Below are positions 1 through 12,132 of a DNA stretch of 64,000 nt, one piece after another. The stretch is taken from positions 12,465,764-12,529,763 of the forward strand of contig NC_066313.1 of the NCBI RefSeq assembly GCF_022539315.1. Direction: 5' to 3'. Within the stretch, counting starts at the first letter, position 1. Each line of letters opens with the position of its first letter. The DNA comes from Serinus canaria (Eukaryota; Chordata; Aves; Passeriformes; Fringillidae). Below the pieces are notes generated by a model, which was not told the origin of the DNA, searched no databases, and worked only from the letters and a program-made list of their open reading frames with translations. A program made the position numbers and the translations under genes.

Positions 1-155
1 TGAGTTGGAAGAGACCCACAAGGGTCCAACAGCTCCTGGTCCTGCACAGGGCCATCCCCAAGAGTCACACCATGTCCCTGATGCACTGTCCCAACACTTT
101 TTGAATTCTGTCAGGCTGGGTGCTGTGACCACTGCCCTGAGGATCCTGGTTTTTG
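1..155 (-). mobile_element. CR1 LINE 3' fragment (truncated by window edge)
   Basis: The sequence reads as the reverse complement of the CR1 3' region. It has the segment about a 'TTGGAAGAGACC' start, then blocks corresponding to 'CCTGGTCCTGCACAGG', 'CACACCATGTCCCTGA' and 'TTGAATTCTGTCAGGCTGG', all familiar from avian CR1. The sense strand is minus, so the 3' terminus lies to the left and is cut by the window edge. The open frame running through it (5-268 +) is antisense to CR1 and is not a gene. The right boundary, where similarity fades, is approximate. Confidence 0.8.
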
Positions 156-3100
156 CTATGATTTCAATTATCCTTTCCTTATTTCCTAGGCAAATACTTC
201 TGGATGTTTTTGTCTGTTTGGTTGGTTGGTTTGTTTGGATTTTTATGTTTTATCCAAGATTTTTGTAATTTATAATCTAATTTACAAGTATGGAGTATGC
301 CATTAATTAAAGTGCACCATCTTTCTTCCTCCAGCTTCCCTCCCCCAAATTCTGGAATTTATTTTTTAAAATATTATGTGAAGGAAAAGGAATATTTCAC
401 TAATATTGATTTCTTGTTACACCAAGCATCATCATCCATTATATAATTTATTCAAATTTGAGACCAAAGTAAATACCAGAATACAAGACTTCTGTCCAGG
501 AAAATGCAGTCTCTTTCTTTGTTTCTTTTTTTCTTTTTTTTTTTCTCATTATCAGCTACATATTGTAATTAATTACATTTCCTTTTCATTAAACCTGCAT
601 TTGTGGTTGTCTCTATTGTTTTATGGATAGTGAAATTAAAAATAAGAGCTAACATTTCCTTTACCATCTCCTTCTGTCTTGCAAATAAAGTTCATCTTCA
701 ACAAAACTGTGGTAGCAAAAGTTGGATTTACTGCAGAGAAGAATCTAAACAATTAGAATGTCTAAAGAAATATTGCCATGTTGAAAAACGAGAATTTGAA
801 ACACTGTCTGTGGATCCAGGATTTTATCCTTCAAACATCACATGGAGTCATCCTAAGAATTGCTGGGACTAAAATGATGATCATAATGACAATATTAAGA
901 CAAAGCTCACTCAAGTTTTCATAATTTTTCAAGCTATATACGAAACAAACTCAAAATATCACTAGAAATATGTTCTTGGGAAGGAAAATTCTTGCACATC
1001 CCTTGGTTCAGGGCAATAGAGCTTGTGTTAAATTTTGGGGTTCATAAATACTGCAAGGTCAAGTAAAAATCAACGAACAAACTGGAACAAAAACCAAGGA
1101 AAATTAAATTAACCTAAGTCTTGCGTGAACTACACTTCTCTACTAACAAAGATTATCATGTGAGTCAACAGAACATTGCCATAGAAAAACAAATATATAA
1201 TTACATATAACAGCCAACTAGACCTTCAAAATGTTGAATAGTAATAATAAAACAAATAACAATAATAATAAAAATATATATTTTAAAATGTTCCTTATTT
1301 TTCTAGTGATGTATTTCCTGCATGAAAGGCTGCTTCCAGTATTTGTTTTACTAAAAATCCCACTTACAGTTATCAAGCCTGGTTTCTGCTCTAGAAAAGC
1401 CTCCATGAAACTTTAGCTGATTTGAAGCCATAAGCTGCCCATGAGCCCATCTTTTTTAGCTGTGGTATTTGCTTTTGTCTGGGTAAACATTTTTGGTTTT
1501 CTGAATATCTGGGGTTTCTGACTGTAATTAATACAGATTCCTATCAAAAAAACCCGAACCAAAACAACCATTTTAAACACCAATTTAAAACTTCACAAAG
1601 TTTTTGTCTTCCTTTATTTATGAGATCAGTTTTTGGTCTATTTTATTTAAATTCTAAGATACCAGCCATTTAATGACATTAGGTTGGCCCATAATTCAGC
1701 CTGTTAGACTTCTGCATTCTATGCAATTGCAAAATACTCCTCTCTTCATCAACACTTTCTGAATTTAGAAATCTTCCTAAATACAGTGCAATAAAGGTTG
1801 TAATTTGAGCATGTATAATGTTTACATTCAGGTATTTTTGTCTCTAGCAGATGTCATATAATACACAGGGAAGCAAATGAAGTCAGTTGGAAAAAAGGAA
1901 TCAAGAGGAATTCATAGAGAAGCCATTACCTGCAGTATTGCTAGGACACATAAAAGGAAAGTTCACACAAGGGGAAGAAAGGTCTCAAATGACAAATGTA
2001 AAAAAATTTTAGGCTTGGGGCACAATATCATTTTACATCTGTTTTCATCCTTAAAGCAGTAAATATCAATAAAAATACGTCTTTGGTGATGTGTTAATTA
2101 TTTCCAATTATTTATGATCCTTACTCCTTGTCTCTCAAAACTGCATTTTCATTGTTTAGTTTATTGTCCTCATTTTGGTATCCCTTTGTTGCCTCTATTA
2201 AATTCCATATATTCCATAGTTTCCATTGTGCAATATCTCAGTTGTTCCAAAGCGCTCACATGGGGTCCAAGCTCTTTCTTTGTGTCATTAAATTTAAATA
2301 GGCACTGTTGCCTTCTGGATTTGGAGCCAGTTTTCACATAAGAGGTGTGATGGCTGTATTCAGAAGTGCTGTTTGCGGTGAGGTTTGTGCTCATTTCGAA
2401 GTGGTTGCAGATGGTTGCATTCCATCTTATACACATTTTGCCTATCCCCAAGTATGTCTGTAGTCATGGTCTTATTAGAGAAATGGTGTTTGGCTGCCAC
2501 CTATTTCAAAGCTCAGTAACCTTGTAATGAAGGAATGAAATGTTGAATCTTTCCTAGATGATGTGATAATGCCTAAATGAAGATTGTAGGTGGAGAGTGT
2601 ATATTGACTTCCCTGAGCTAAAGTGGATGAAAAAGAACAGCTCAGCTTTCAGTAAGAGATATTCTTGAGATTATTATAATGTTTACAATCATACATTTAC
2701 AAACAGGAATGTCCATACCAAGTAAAACACACTGTACATTTCCTTCCCTGCAGGATGTGGCTTAAATGGTAGTTAACTGAAGTTTCCTCACAAATATTCT
2801 TCCTCCAAAAATTTCCCTGTAGGAATCTCCCAACTTTCTTTTTCTCTCCAGTTTGAAATTAACTGGAGGCTTAAAGATTCCGCAGTAATTTTCATAATGT
2901 TTATGAACATAGCTTGTGATGCTGAAGTAATATATTGATATATATACAGAAATATATATAATATATTGATGCAGAGAGGAAACTAAACAAGATGCTCAGC
3001 TTTTATAACAAGTACTTAAAGAAATAATAGTTTTGCATCTCAGGATAACGACTGAGTAAAGAAACACTGGTTTGAGAGCTCCCACCCATTCCCTGGTTTA

Positions 3101-4289
3101 GACTGTGCTCCCCCTTGCAGGTGTCTGCAACTTCCTGACAGGTTTGAATCTAGCCACAAGAAATTTACTTGAACTTCAGTTACATACAGCTTTAAAAGTA
3201 GAAGGGAAGTGAAATAAGTTACTTGTGGACAAAAGCTGTGGTTTTGCACCATAAGGTGCTCCCTTTACAACGCAAGTCTTGGTGCCTTGGGTGTACTTTA
3301 TCTTTGAATATTTTCAAGTGGTTCATTTGGATTGCTCCTGCCCTTTTCTGGCTGAATACACCCCTCTCTCCATGATCAACCAGCCAGCAAGCTAATGGAA
3401 TGCAATTTGTGCTGCACATAATTATCTGGATGGGAGACTCCCATGCTTGTGTTCTCTAATGGAGAGCTGGATTATGTGGCTTTATTACTCAAAGCAAATG
3501 GGAACATGAGTTACATGCTGTGTAACTGAAATGAGTAGGGCCCATAGGTTCAGCCTGATGCTTATAAAGTGGCCTGCTGTAGTTAACTCTCTTGTAAAAT
3601 AGGATTTATAATGGAATCATTTAAACTGGGAATGCCAATTTATCCCCATCTACCAGTAGCTATGAAAATATTGTCACAGGGCAGATTGTTAGAAGAAAAA
3701 AAAGGCTCAGCAGCATACATTGCAGCACATATCCTTTCATGTGCCTAATGCAATAAGGCTTTAATAGTTAAGTCATTGTTTTTTATAGTATTTCTTGATA
3801 GGGGAAATCTAAGAATGTACTCCAGTTTTTGCTGACCTGTCTACTTTGTACATACTGTCACAGAATAAATGGCTTTTTTATATAATCAATCTTTGAAGGA
3901 GTCTCTTAAAATAAATAGTTGCAAAATGAAAGCAGAGTCAGGCAGCATATTTTTCCTTTTAATAATTTTGTTAGATGACATGCTGATAATAACTATCTTT
4001 ATTTGGTGTCCACATACACTCACAGACTAAAGTAAAAGTGGTGCTGGAGGAAGAAGTGTTGGTGGAAAAGTGGCCACAGAAGGAAGACCTTGCTGGGTTT
4101 TGATTTCTGCAAAAATGTATTTTGTTTTATTTACACCTTTGACCTTTTTCAGAGTCATGCTCTAGTCATATGCACCTTAAACAAATTCAACTGCTGGTAT
4201 GAAGTGACAATCTGTCTTGGGTATACCAAAAAAGCGTAAATTAAGATTAGAATTCATATAAGGAAGAAAATATTCTGCAGGTGATGAAA
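156..4289. other. AT-rich unique sequence, no recognised gene
   Basis: No repeat family or gene was recognised. Local items are a T-rich stretch near 520-545, an AATAAT-rich low-complexity patch at about 1240-1285, and an alternating TA patch at about 2930-2965. One exon-like open block at about 690-872 + follows a pyrimidine-rich tract (see findings). The stretch from about 3420 to 3920 has an even, non-repetitive composition of the kind seen in conserved noncoding DNA, but conservation cannot be judged from one sequence. Confidence 0.5.
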
Positions 4290-4445
4290 CACTAGAAGAG
4301 GTTGATCAAATAACTGGTGGATGCCAAGCCATTGGAGGTCAGGTGGGATGGGGCTTCAAGCAACCTGCTCTAGTGGGAGATGCCCATTTTCAAAGCAGGG
4401 GGATTGGAATTAAACAATCTTTAAGGCCCTTTCCCAACCAAACCA
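4290..4445 (+). mobile_element. CR1 LINE 3' UTR fragment
   Basis: The plus strand carries the usual order of the CR1 3' end: a 'GGTGGATGCC' block, 'GGAGGTCAGG', 'GATGGGGCTTCAAGCAACCTG', 'CTAGTGGGAGATGCCC', then 'GGGGGATTGGAATTAAA' and 'CCTTTCCCAACC'. It is diverged and lacks the clean terminal ATTCTATG repeats. It is 5'-truncated, as most CR1 copies are. Confidence 0.75.
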
Positions 4446-7400
4446 AAATGAAAGAGAGAAAATCAAACCTACAAATGATGGGTAGATAGAATAAGTTTTG
4501 GAAATTGACTGAATTGGTATAGGAAAAAAGGTAGGGAAAAGATGTTTTAAAACAAATAGGAAAAACATTAAGTAGGAAAATAAAAGCATTGAAAACACTG
4601 GGAAAGGAAAAAAAAAACCCTTTGAAACTAATGTTTTATAATTCTTTTCCTTTCATTTGAAATAATTTGTATTTTTCCAAATTTTCAGTCAAAACACAAC
4701 ATCTGCAAAAGGCATATTATGCCAATTACTATTACTATTATTACTATGCCAATTGTTATTACTATTATACACTCCAAAATAAAATGAATTTTTGTATGTC
4801 AGGGGAAAGCCAGAACATAACATACAGGTCACCAGGATGTGGTAAATTTCTCAGCAATGGACACCAAACAACACTCAGCTGCTTGCCTCATGGCCATTGT
4901 TTTTTTAATTTTAATCTTTATCAGAGCCCTTGATAAACAGCTGAGTTCCACCTTTTGTTTGGGAGAATGGTGGTGCTAAAATGTGTACAACCCAATCACA
5001 TATTTTCCTTTCTTTCATCAGATTGTTAAGATCTGTCTGCTTGAAAAAGAATCTCAAAAAGAAAGGTAATGAGTTGAGAAAACTGGTCTGTAAAACTGAT
5101 TATAAACTTCCTTCAAGAGATATGGCAATATAAGAAGGATTTGGTTTTTAGTTGGCTAACATCAAACTAAATATATGTTTATACCATCATTTTGTATTTT
5201 TGTCAATAAGAAAATTGTTCTTTTTCTACTTGTTTCAAGAGATGAAGGAAAAATTTCCTCTTTTCTTGCATGGTGTTCAAGTATCTACAGGGTAAACAAT
5301 GACTTGCCATGTACAGGATTAAACACTGAGAATCATATTGAAGCTGCAAATCTTTTTATTAATTATGGAAGATGTCAGTGCAAAAGTGTGTTATAAATGA
5401 ATATAATGACATTTTTGGAACGCTCATTACTGGTGTTAATGTTGAGAGCCTACTATATGAATTTATCATATATAATAGCTGACTCTATCACAAATACAGT
5501 ATTGAATACTGAATTGATATCAGTTTCTTCCAGGCAGGAATTGTGCCATAATTGCATTACAGAATATATATGCTAACCTGTAAGGAGGCAAATCAAATTT
5601 ATGTTTTAGTTTCTGAGGAGGTGAAATCTCTATTTGTTTATTTTATCAAAGTATTGTTAGAAATCACATTTTTATGCATGGTTACAAGTTTTCTGTTTGG
5701 TGTTTAACAGGTATAGATAATCCCTTTTGACAAGTACAAGAAGGAGTAAGTGCTTTAGAGCAAAGCATGTTTTTCTTTTAACAATATTCATATTTTTGCA
5801 CAAAGAAGTCACAGGTGGTTTTATATGCTATATAATACAATCATATTGATAAATAATCAGTCCCTGCAGTTAATCACATTTCTTCTCAAACACAGAAAAT
5901 GTGTATGTGTTTGATAGCACATGCACATGACTGCCCCTTGAAAGAGGCTAAAGACAGGGAAAAGCCTTAAATGACACTTTAGCTGAGGTGCAGCTACATT
6001 CATTCCTGCACAGCTAATGGACCCATCCATGGTATCTGTGATGTGGGATAGAGCTTTGCTTTAAAATGTGCCCTCGTGTTACTACTGAAATTTTGGGGTA
6101 AGGCATCTAATGAAGCAAACTAAATTTTGCAATGACTTAAAGGTGCTACTCTGTGCAATAAATTTAATTAGAGAAGAAATGCCAAAGCTTTAGCTTTAGC
6201 TGAAATCTGGCCTCTATTCATCTGCATTTAATAATTTACTTTGTTAGGGTTAGCAATCAAGTACACCCTTATTTTCTGTGTTTTTTATCATCCTAGCAGC
6301 AGAATTCTTCTAACTCCATGCTAATACACTGATACAATACTGACTCAGGAAGAAACATGCCATTAGTTGATTTTACAGTGTCACTGCTGCTTCCTTGTGG
6401 ATTCAGGATATCAAAAGATTTTTTTTCCTAAGATTAGTCATATAAATCACTGTTTCTGTTTTTAAGATGATAAATGCAAAATTTTCTGTCCAAGTTTTAA
6501 TAGCCTGAAATTCCCCTCTTTCTGCAATACTTCCTTGAAACCACCTCATATCTTAAAATTATTTGTGTCAAACTAGTGTGAAGACACAAGTCCAGAATTT
6601 TGTGAAGTCCAAATAATTTCAGCTGTACAGTTTAAATCCATTAAAAACAGAAAGGGTGCTTGAATAGGACAAGATAGGGCTAGAACAAGGTCTTGTGGAA
6701 ACTAGTAGAACACAAAATTACCAACTTGCAAAATCCACAGAACAGAATTGTGGAGTGTAGAGAGCAGGGAGTAATAAAGAAGGAGTTCTGAAAAAAATGC
6801 TTAAGAGAGAATATTGTAAATTTCAGTGTCAAACCAACTTTTGCTGATTGCAATTACATGGAGTCAGGACTACCAGTACTGAATATGATCTCTTACACCT
6901 GAAAAAACTTCTTAAACATGATGAGAATTTGGAGGGTTTGAACCATTTTCTTGCGTCAAAATTGAGAGACAGCACAGTGGAAAAAAATGTTTAGAACTGA
7001 ACGTGAAAATGAGTATAAAATGAGGGAATGTAAAAAATGAGTGAAAATGAGTTTAAAGATTTAATTATTTACCTTGTCTGAAGAAATATGACTGGAGAAA
7101 GCAATTTCTTGACTTATCAAACAAGTACAATTTGCAATTTATGCCTAAATAGCAGCAAATTGTTTTTGGTCAATATGCAGTTATGCTGTCATTACAATCT
7201 TAAAAAAAACCACTAGAGAAACCATTTCATGAGGTCAGTTTGAATTGTAATAGAAGATATTAATTTTAAAATGACTTCTGGAAATAAAGAGCAACTTCTG
7301 CTTGCATTTTAATAAACAGGAATGCCACTTATTATTAAGTAATACGTGATTAAGTTTGTGCTCCTGGATCTGACACAGATAAGAATTTTCCATTCATAAA

Positions 7401-8095
7401 TTCTCTTACTCATGATGTTCCACTTAGAACCTGGACAGCTTTCCTGGCAATATAATGTAACAGTTAAGATATCCATAAATGCTCTAGGGGAGTGCTTTGT
7501 CCCTTGTCATGGTCGTAAAGGTATTTTACAAGTGAGTAGAGCAGATTATGGCTGTACTGCATGTTCCTGTAGCCTCCAAGAAGCTGTCCACTCCCTTTTT
7601 GGAGCTGCTGAGTTAATTGCAGCTAACAGGTAGGATGTTGTAGGCCAGCTCTAACACAGTTTGATCCACAAGACCACCATACACTTCATGGGGACATGAA
7701 GAGCAAAATTACTCACAGGAATTCAAGATCCATGTAAATCCTGTGGCATAATAACATTTACTATCACACGGTTCACCATTTGATTTGCTTTCCTAATTTC
7801 TGTGGTGACAACATTTAAGTAGAATTAACTTGTATGATTGCAATAAATCTTTTCTAAGTAGTAGTGGTCGTTATAGCACATGTGTTTAATACCAGGACTC
7901 CCCCCAAATCTTGTGTATCACTATATTTCTCTGTAGCAAATATGATCAATATTTTATCAAGACATCATATTTAGTGGATGTTTCACTGTTGCAATAAGGT
8001 AGAAAAATCATAAAGAAAGGCTTCATAAAATCAAGCCTGCTCTCCTAGAATCAGTGGCTGGCCTTGTCAAAGCTAGCATTTTGCAAATTCCCATG
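4446..8095. other. AT-rich unique sequence, no recognised gene
   Basis: A degenerate TTA/ACT trinucleotide patch lies at about 4725-4770. Small palindromes occur, for example a 15-base CAGTATT-G-AATACTG at about 5499-5513. An open block at 7412-7633 + ends close to a donor-like CAG|GTAGGA, but I recognise no protein. Nothing else stands out. Confidence 0.45.
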
Positions 8096-8101
8096 TGAAA
8101 G
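8096..8101. repeat. Target-site duplication, left copy (TGAAAG)
   Basis: A 6-base direct repeat TGAAAG flanks the LTR at 8102-8485 and recurs at 8486-8491. Six bases fits integration by some endogenous retrovirus classes, notably ERVK-type. The repeat is short, so chance cannot be wholly excluded. Confidence 0.55.
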
Positions 8102-8485
8102 TGTTACATGGTTTTCTGGGGTCCCAGGATGAGGGAAGAGACGAGACAGTTGACTCCATGCATCAGAAGGCTTGATTTATTATTATATGATATATAAGAT
8201 ATAAAAACTATACTAAAAGAATAAAGAGAAAGATTTCACTACCAAGGCTATGCTAAGAATAGAAAAGAATGTGTAAACGAAAAGTCTTCTCAGCCCGAGA
8301 CACTGGACAGGTGTTTTGTGATAGGCCCCTAACTGGAAACAGTCCGACCGGGCCAATCACAGACCTTCCCGTCACATTCCACAGCAGCAGATAAGAATTG
8401 TTTACAGTTTGTTCCTGAGGCCTCTCAGCTCTCAGGAGAGGAAAATTCCTAAGTAAAGGATTTTTCATAAACTATGTCAGTGACT
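8102..8485 (-). mobile_element. Solo LTR, resembling the passerine TguLTR5 group
   Basis: Read on the minus strand, this is a compact retroviral LTR of about 384 bp. It ends in ATGTAACA at the plus-strand left edge. An AATAAA polyadenylation signal lies near plus position 8175, and a conserved U3 block includes the complement of 'CCTGAGGCCTCTCAGC' (about 8415-8430). The order of blocks (GGGAAGAGACGAGA, GACTCCATGCATCAGAAGGC, CACATTCCACAGCAGCAGAT) matches my memory of zebra finch TguLTR5. TGAAAG flanks both sides, and no internal retroviral sequence is attached, so this is a solo LTR. One base of the expected terminal TG appears mutated. The element belongs to an old endogenous retrovirus and codes for nothing here. 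Confidence 0.8.
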
Positions 8486-8491
8486 TGAAAG
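8486..8491. repeat. Target-site duplication, right copy (TGAAAG)
   Basis: This is the partner of the copy at 8096-8101. Together they define the insertion point of the LTR between them. Confidence 0.55.
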
Positions 8492-8497
8492 CAATCC

Positions 8498-8830
8498 TGT
8501 TGTGAGCAATTCATTATAATAACAATCTATTCCAAAATAAAAAATAACTTGCACCTGCATAACTTTTTTTGCACTGTTAGATAGAAAAATGGAAACTATC
8601 TTTCACAAACAACTTCCCTGCAAGTACACACTGAGAGTTTGAGTGACCAGTCAATACAGGGTAACAACTTGTTGTTAACCAATAAAAGTAATTGTCAAGA
8701 AAGCTACTAACCAATTGGAGTCCCACACGGGGTCTGTAAAACTGCATAAAAAGGAGTTATGGGAATAAAGAAGGGCCTTTTTTCCACCAGGAAGGAAATG
8801 GAGTCCTGTGTGATTTATTCCCATATTTCA
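8498..8830 (+). mobile_element. Second LTR-like element
   Basis: The plus strand shows an LTR-style promoter and terminator layout: CCAAT-type motifs (about 8678 and 8711), a TATA-like CATAAAAAGG (about 8745), an AATAAA at about 8765 and a GT-rich downstream element (TGTGTGATTTATT). The core, about 8660-8830, is the well-supported part. The left boundary (TGTTGTGAG at 8498) and right boundary (TTCA at 8830) are guesses because no matching target-site duplication is visible. It lies only about 12 bases from the LTR to its left. Confidence 0.5.
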
Positions 8831-11124
8831 CCTTCATTCACGATCTTCATTTTATCTCCTTGATACCGCAGTACTGTCAGGCTGTATTTTTAGCAGTTCT
8901 TGGTGTAAGAAGAACTCTGTGTCTCTTATCATGGTGACAACAATAGCTCTTGTTCTGTTCTTTGCTGTTTTTGCACTATTCTTCTCCACCTCCTTATTAT
9001 CATTAATTTGATGGCAAATTGCATGGAGCCCTTTATGCCACACATGGAGCCCATGGAGGAGATCTGCATAATTATTTTAGTGGTCAGCATGGGACACAGG
9101 TGCCATTTAATTGGTTTTCTGATACCTTAGCTTTACTCTCACACAAAGCAGTGCCTCTCCCATCAGCACTTGTTGATGAAGCTGCTCCTTTCCTCTGATC
9201 CTATAGTCCCAGGTCTTTCTTTCAATGAGAAGTTTTGTCCTTTCTTGGTTTTTATGCAAAAAAATATTAACAGTTTCAATTGTAATGTCTTCTCCAAAGA
9301 CAAAAAAAAAAAAACCCTTAAAATGGGCTGGGGCAAGGAAGACACTGAATTTTTGTATATTTCATAAACATAATGATGGATATGAACAGAATGAGTCACT
9401 TGAATTGAAGGCTCAGGGATCTGCACTCTGCTCATCTCAGCTGATCCACCCTGAGGCTGTTGTGTGACAACATCATCAGGATCACAGGTGACAAGCATCA
9501 TCAACTCCCACTAGTGTAGCCCATGTATTTGTTCTACATATCAACATATAACGTTTTTCCAAATTTTCTTGGGTTTGTTAAGCATTTTCAGTAACACAAA
9601 TTATGCTCATTCTTAATAACATGCTTCAGTATAGGAATTTTCTATAGATTGCAATTTTCTTACACTAGAAAACATAACCTAAAATCACTGTGCTGGGAAA
9701 TGGAGATATGAATAAAATGCTATAGATTGCATTTCTTTAAATTAGGAAAAATAGTTATCTCAAGATTAATTGCCCAATATTTTTTATCTCTCCTGTTACA
9801 TGACACTGATACTAATTTCTCTTAATATTACAGTTTGTTTTCTGGTAGCACAGATTTTGACTGGTAAAGGGTGTGCAGTGTTTTAGTTATTTTCTTCCTT
9901 AGTTATTGATCTTTGAAAATTTCCAAGCTTCCTGCTACATAAGCCAGTTACAGAACTGTGCCATATGCTTTATGCATATGCCAAGCATTTTGGAGAAGTT
10001 CTCACTGTTGTGTTCTGCAGATCTGCACAGAAAGTGCCACTCTGAGACTTGTGCAAATTTTTACAGCTGGAAAAAAAAGATCTTTTAATTATAGAACAAT
10101 AATGGAGCTGTGTTGGACTTCTTCAGGAAAGCCTGACACAGATGTTAGTGCAATGGAAGCCAGTTATTAATTGAGAGAATTAGCTCTGTCCTGCAAGCTG
10201 CTCCCAGCATGTGGACCCCATTGATTTCAGCTGGACTCTGCAAGGGCACAGTGCCTTACAGCCAGATGGACCGCTTTGCATGGTCAGAGATCAGCCTTAC
10301 CCTTTGAGTGAGAGAAAAAGTGACACACATCTCAATTTTTCACTACTTATTTTGTGTTGTTATCATGTGAAAATTGCCCATAATTGGGTGGGATTTTATT
10401 CAGGATGCTAAGAGCCAGATTCTCAAATAAAAAGTGTTCCTATGAGGTGATATGAAATGTAACTAGCTATCAAATTCTCACTGCAAAATAGAATAGATTG
10501 AGGATTAAAGGTTTTTTTATGCTGTAAAAAACCATGTTGCAGTGGTTGGATGGTCAATTTAATGTCTGCTAAGGCTTTTTCTCTAAAAGCAGATTACATC
10601 CTCTATGAACTATGAAGAAAGGCACAGTAGATAGTCCCAAAATCTCTGAACTGTTAGAAGTACTCACTGTAGAATCAAAGCTCTCTTGTTTATATTGAAG
10701 GTTAGGCTAGCACCAGCATGGTGAGATCCTCTGAGACCAGTTTAAGGGAGAGTATGCAAAGAAGTTTTAGGTTTGAGTTCCAGACAAGAAAATAGCACAC
10801 TATTCCATTTATATGTCCATGGCCATATTGCAGTAATCCTTCATTGGTAAGAATATGGCACTGTGCAAACCACACTGTGCAGACTGACAATTTTATTCTG
10901 AAACATGCAGAAAACAGTAACCAGAAAATATCAGCTGTCACAAAACAGGTACATTTTCCTTACCAGTGAAAAAAAAGAAGTTAGGAAAAAAACTTCCAAA
11001 CATACAACACTAAAAAACACCCAAAACCACCCCAGTAAAATAAAACTAAACATTAAAAACAATACCAATCAAAAATGCTTTCTACTATGATCTGATTTGT
11101 ATGTGAATTATTCTTGACTTTTTC
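8831..11124. other. Unique sequence, no recognised gene
   Basis: Several overlapping short open frames at about 9160-9500 on both strands look random. A 19-base palindrome (CATATGC, 5-base spacer, GCATATG) lies at about 9961-9979. The stretch at about 10960-11075 is A- and C-rich low complexity. No repeat family was recognised. Confidence 0.4.
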
Positions 11125-11500
11125 TTGGTTTGAAAGACAGGTGTCTAGGGAAGGCAGGAGCCTCCCTTGGAATGGAGAACGTAAACCCCCTCTCTCTGAA
11201 TTGTTAGGACTTTGAAATTAAGGGTTTGCAGACAAATATATGAGAATAGGAATAACACTTCTTTACTAGTATGTTTAACAAGGCAAACAAAGAGCCCCCG
11301 TCCTGTACCTGCCTCTGTTCTTCTGGTATATCTGTCCCTCTGAGAGAAACTCCCAGAGAAAAAGAAGTGAAGCCAGAAGTGAAGCTCCTCTCCTGACTTC
11401 AGCCACTTCCTTTTTTTCTCTTATGTACCCATAAGTACCCAGTAGTTAGTTTCCTAGCAACTTATGGGAAAAAATTCAATAAGTAAAAGAAAAAAGAAAG
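11125..11500 (-). mobile_element. Probable passerine LTR fragment
   Basis: Blocks such as 'GGCAGGAGCCTCCCTTGGAATGG', 'GTAAACCCCCTCTCTC' and 'GGAATAGGAATAACACTTC' match, as I remember it, the plus-strand view of a common passerine ERV LTR whose polyadenylation signal lies on the minus strand. Here the signal region (TTCTTTACTAG at about 11258) is mutated. Both boundaries are uncertain and no duplication was found. Confidence 0.5.
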
Positions 11501-11819
11501 AAACCCAACCCTCAACAATTTTATATTACCATTTAGAATCTGTAAGTTAGAACCTAAAACAGTAGGAAAAATAGAAATCACAAAAATGTTTCAGAAAGGT
11601 AAGGTGAAACAATTAAAGGTAGAATATAACTTAACCATAAAGGAATTATATTAGATCTTTTTATACAGGCTCTTATTCAGGCATTAAATGATCATCTATG
11701 GTCATTTGATCTATTTCAATCAAAAGTACGTTTCTAATTCTGACTTTCATTTTTACAAAACTTAAATGATCTTAACCTACTTCTTGAAGCCTTGATATCA
11801 CTGAATGTCCTCAGGTGAT
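11501..11819. other. AT-rich spacer between LTR-like blocks
   Basis: This is A-rich sequence without recognisable genes. It may be part of the flanking retroviral elements or an older insertion site. Confidence 0.35.
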
Positions 11820-12125
11820 TTTATGATGCTTGCCTCCCCAGTTGTCTGTTCTGTTTATGCTGGATTTTAAGCTCTGCAGCTTTAAGACTGGTTCTGAGAG
11901 CAAAGGGGGAGAGAAGAAGCACACAGTTTGTCATCAGAAGCTGCACCTGCTCCCCCCCATTTCTCCCTCTTTCAGTGAATGTTGTCTGCAGCACACACAG
12001 TGGGAGAGAGATCTCCTTGGCTTTTTAGTTAGTTTTTTTAGCTAACTGAAAAAGAAAAGTTCCCCAGACTGTGGCTTTTCTTTTTCTTACAACTAATTGT
12101 CCCTGATCTATGTCAAAAAATAGGT
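11820..12125 (+). mobile_element. ERV-derived LTR or leader block
   Basis: It contains 'TTTTTAGTTAGTTTTTTTAG', then 'AAAGAAAAGTTCCCCAGACTG' and 'TGGCTTTTCTTTTTCTTAC'. I associate this order with LTR or leader sequence of passerine endogenous retroviruses. A pyrimidine-rich block (CTCCCCCCCATTTCTCCC) precedes it. I see no coding retroviral sequence nearby. Orientation is inferred from that remembered order. Confidence 0.45.
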
Positions 12126-12132
12126 TAGAAAT

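Noticed and set aside
5..268. 87-codon frame at the window start with a hydrophobic C-terminus
   Set aside because: Its first half is antisense CR1 and the rest is T-rich sequence; no gene evidence.
690..872. Resemblance of GFYPSNITW to an immunoglobulin C1-set motif
   Set aside because: The expected upstream Cys strand and the rest of the domain are absent; one short motif is not enough.
4667..4933. Tyr-rich frame
   Set aside because: It is produced by the TTA/ACT trinucleotide patch.
8102..8830. A single provirus bounded by two LTRs
   Set aside because: The two LTR-like sequences differ in sequence and orientation and have no internal region between them.
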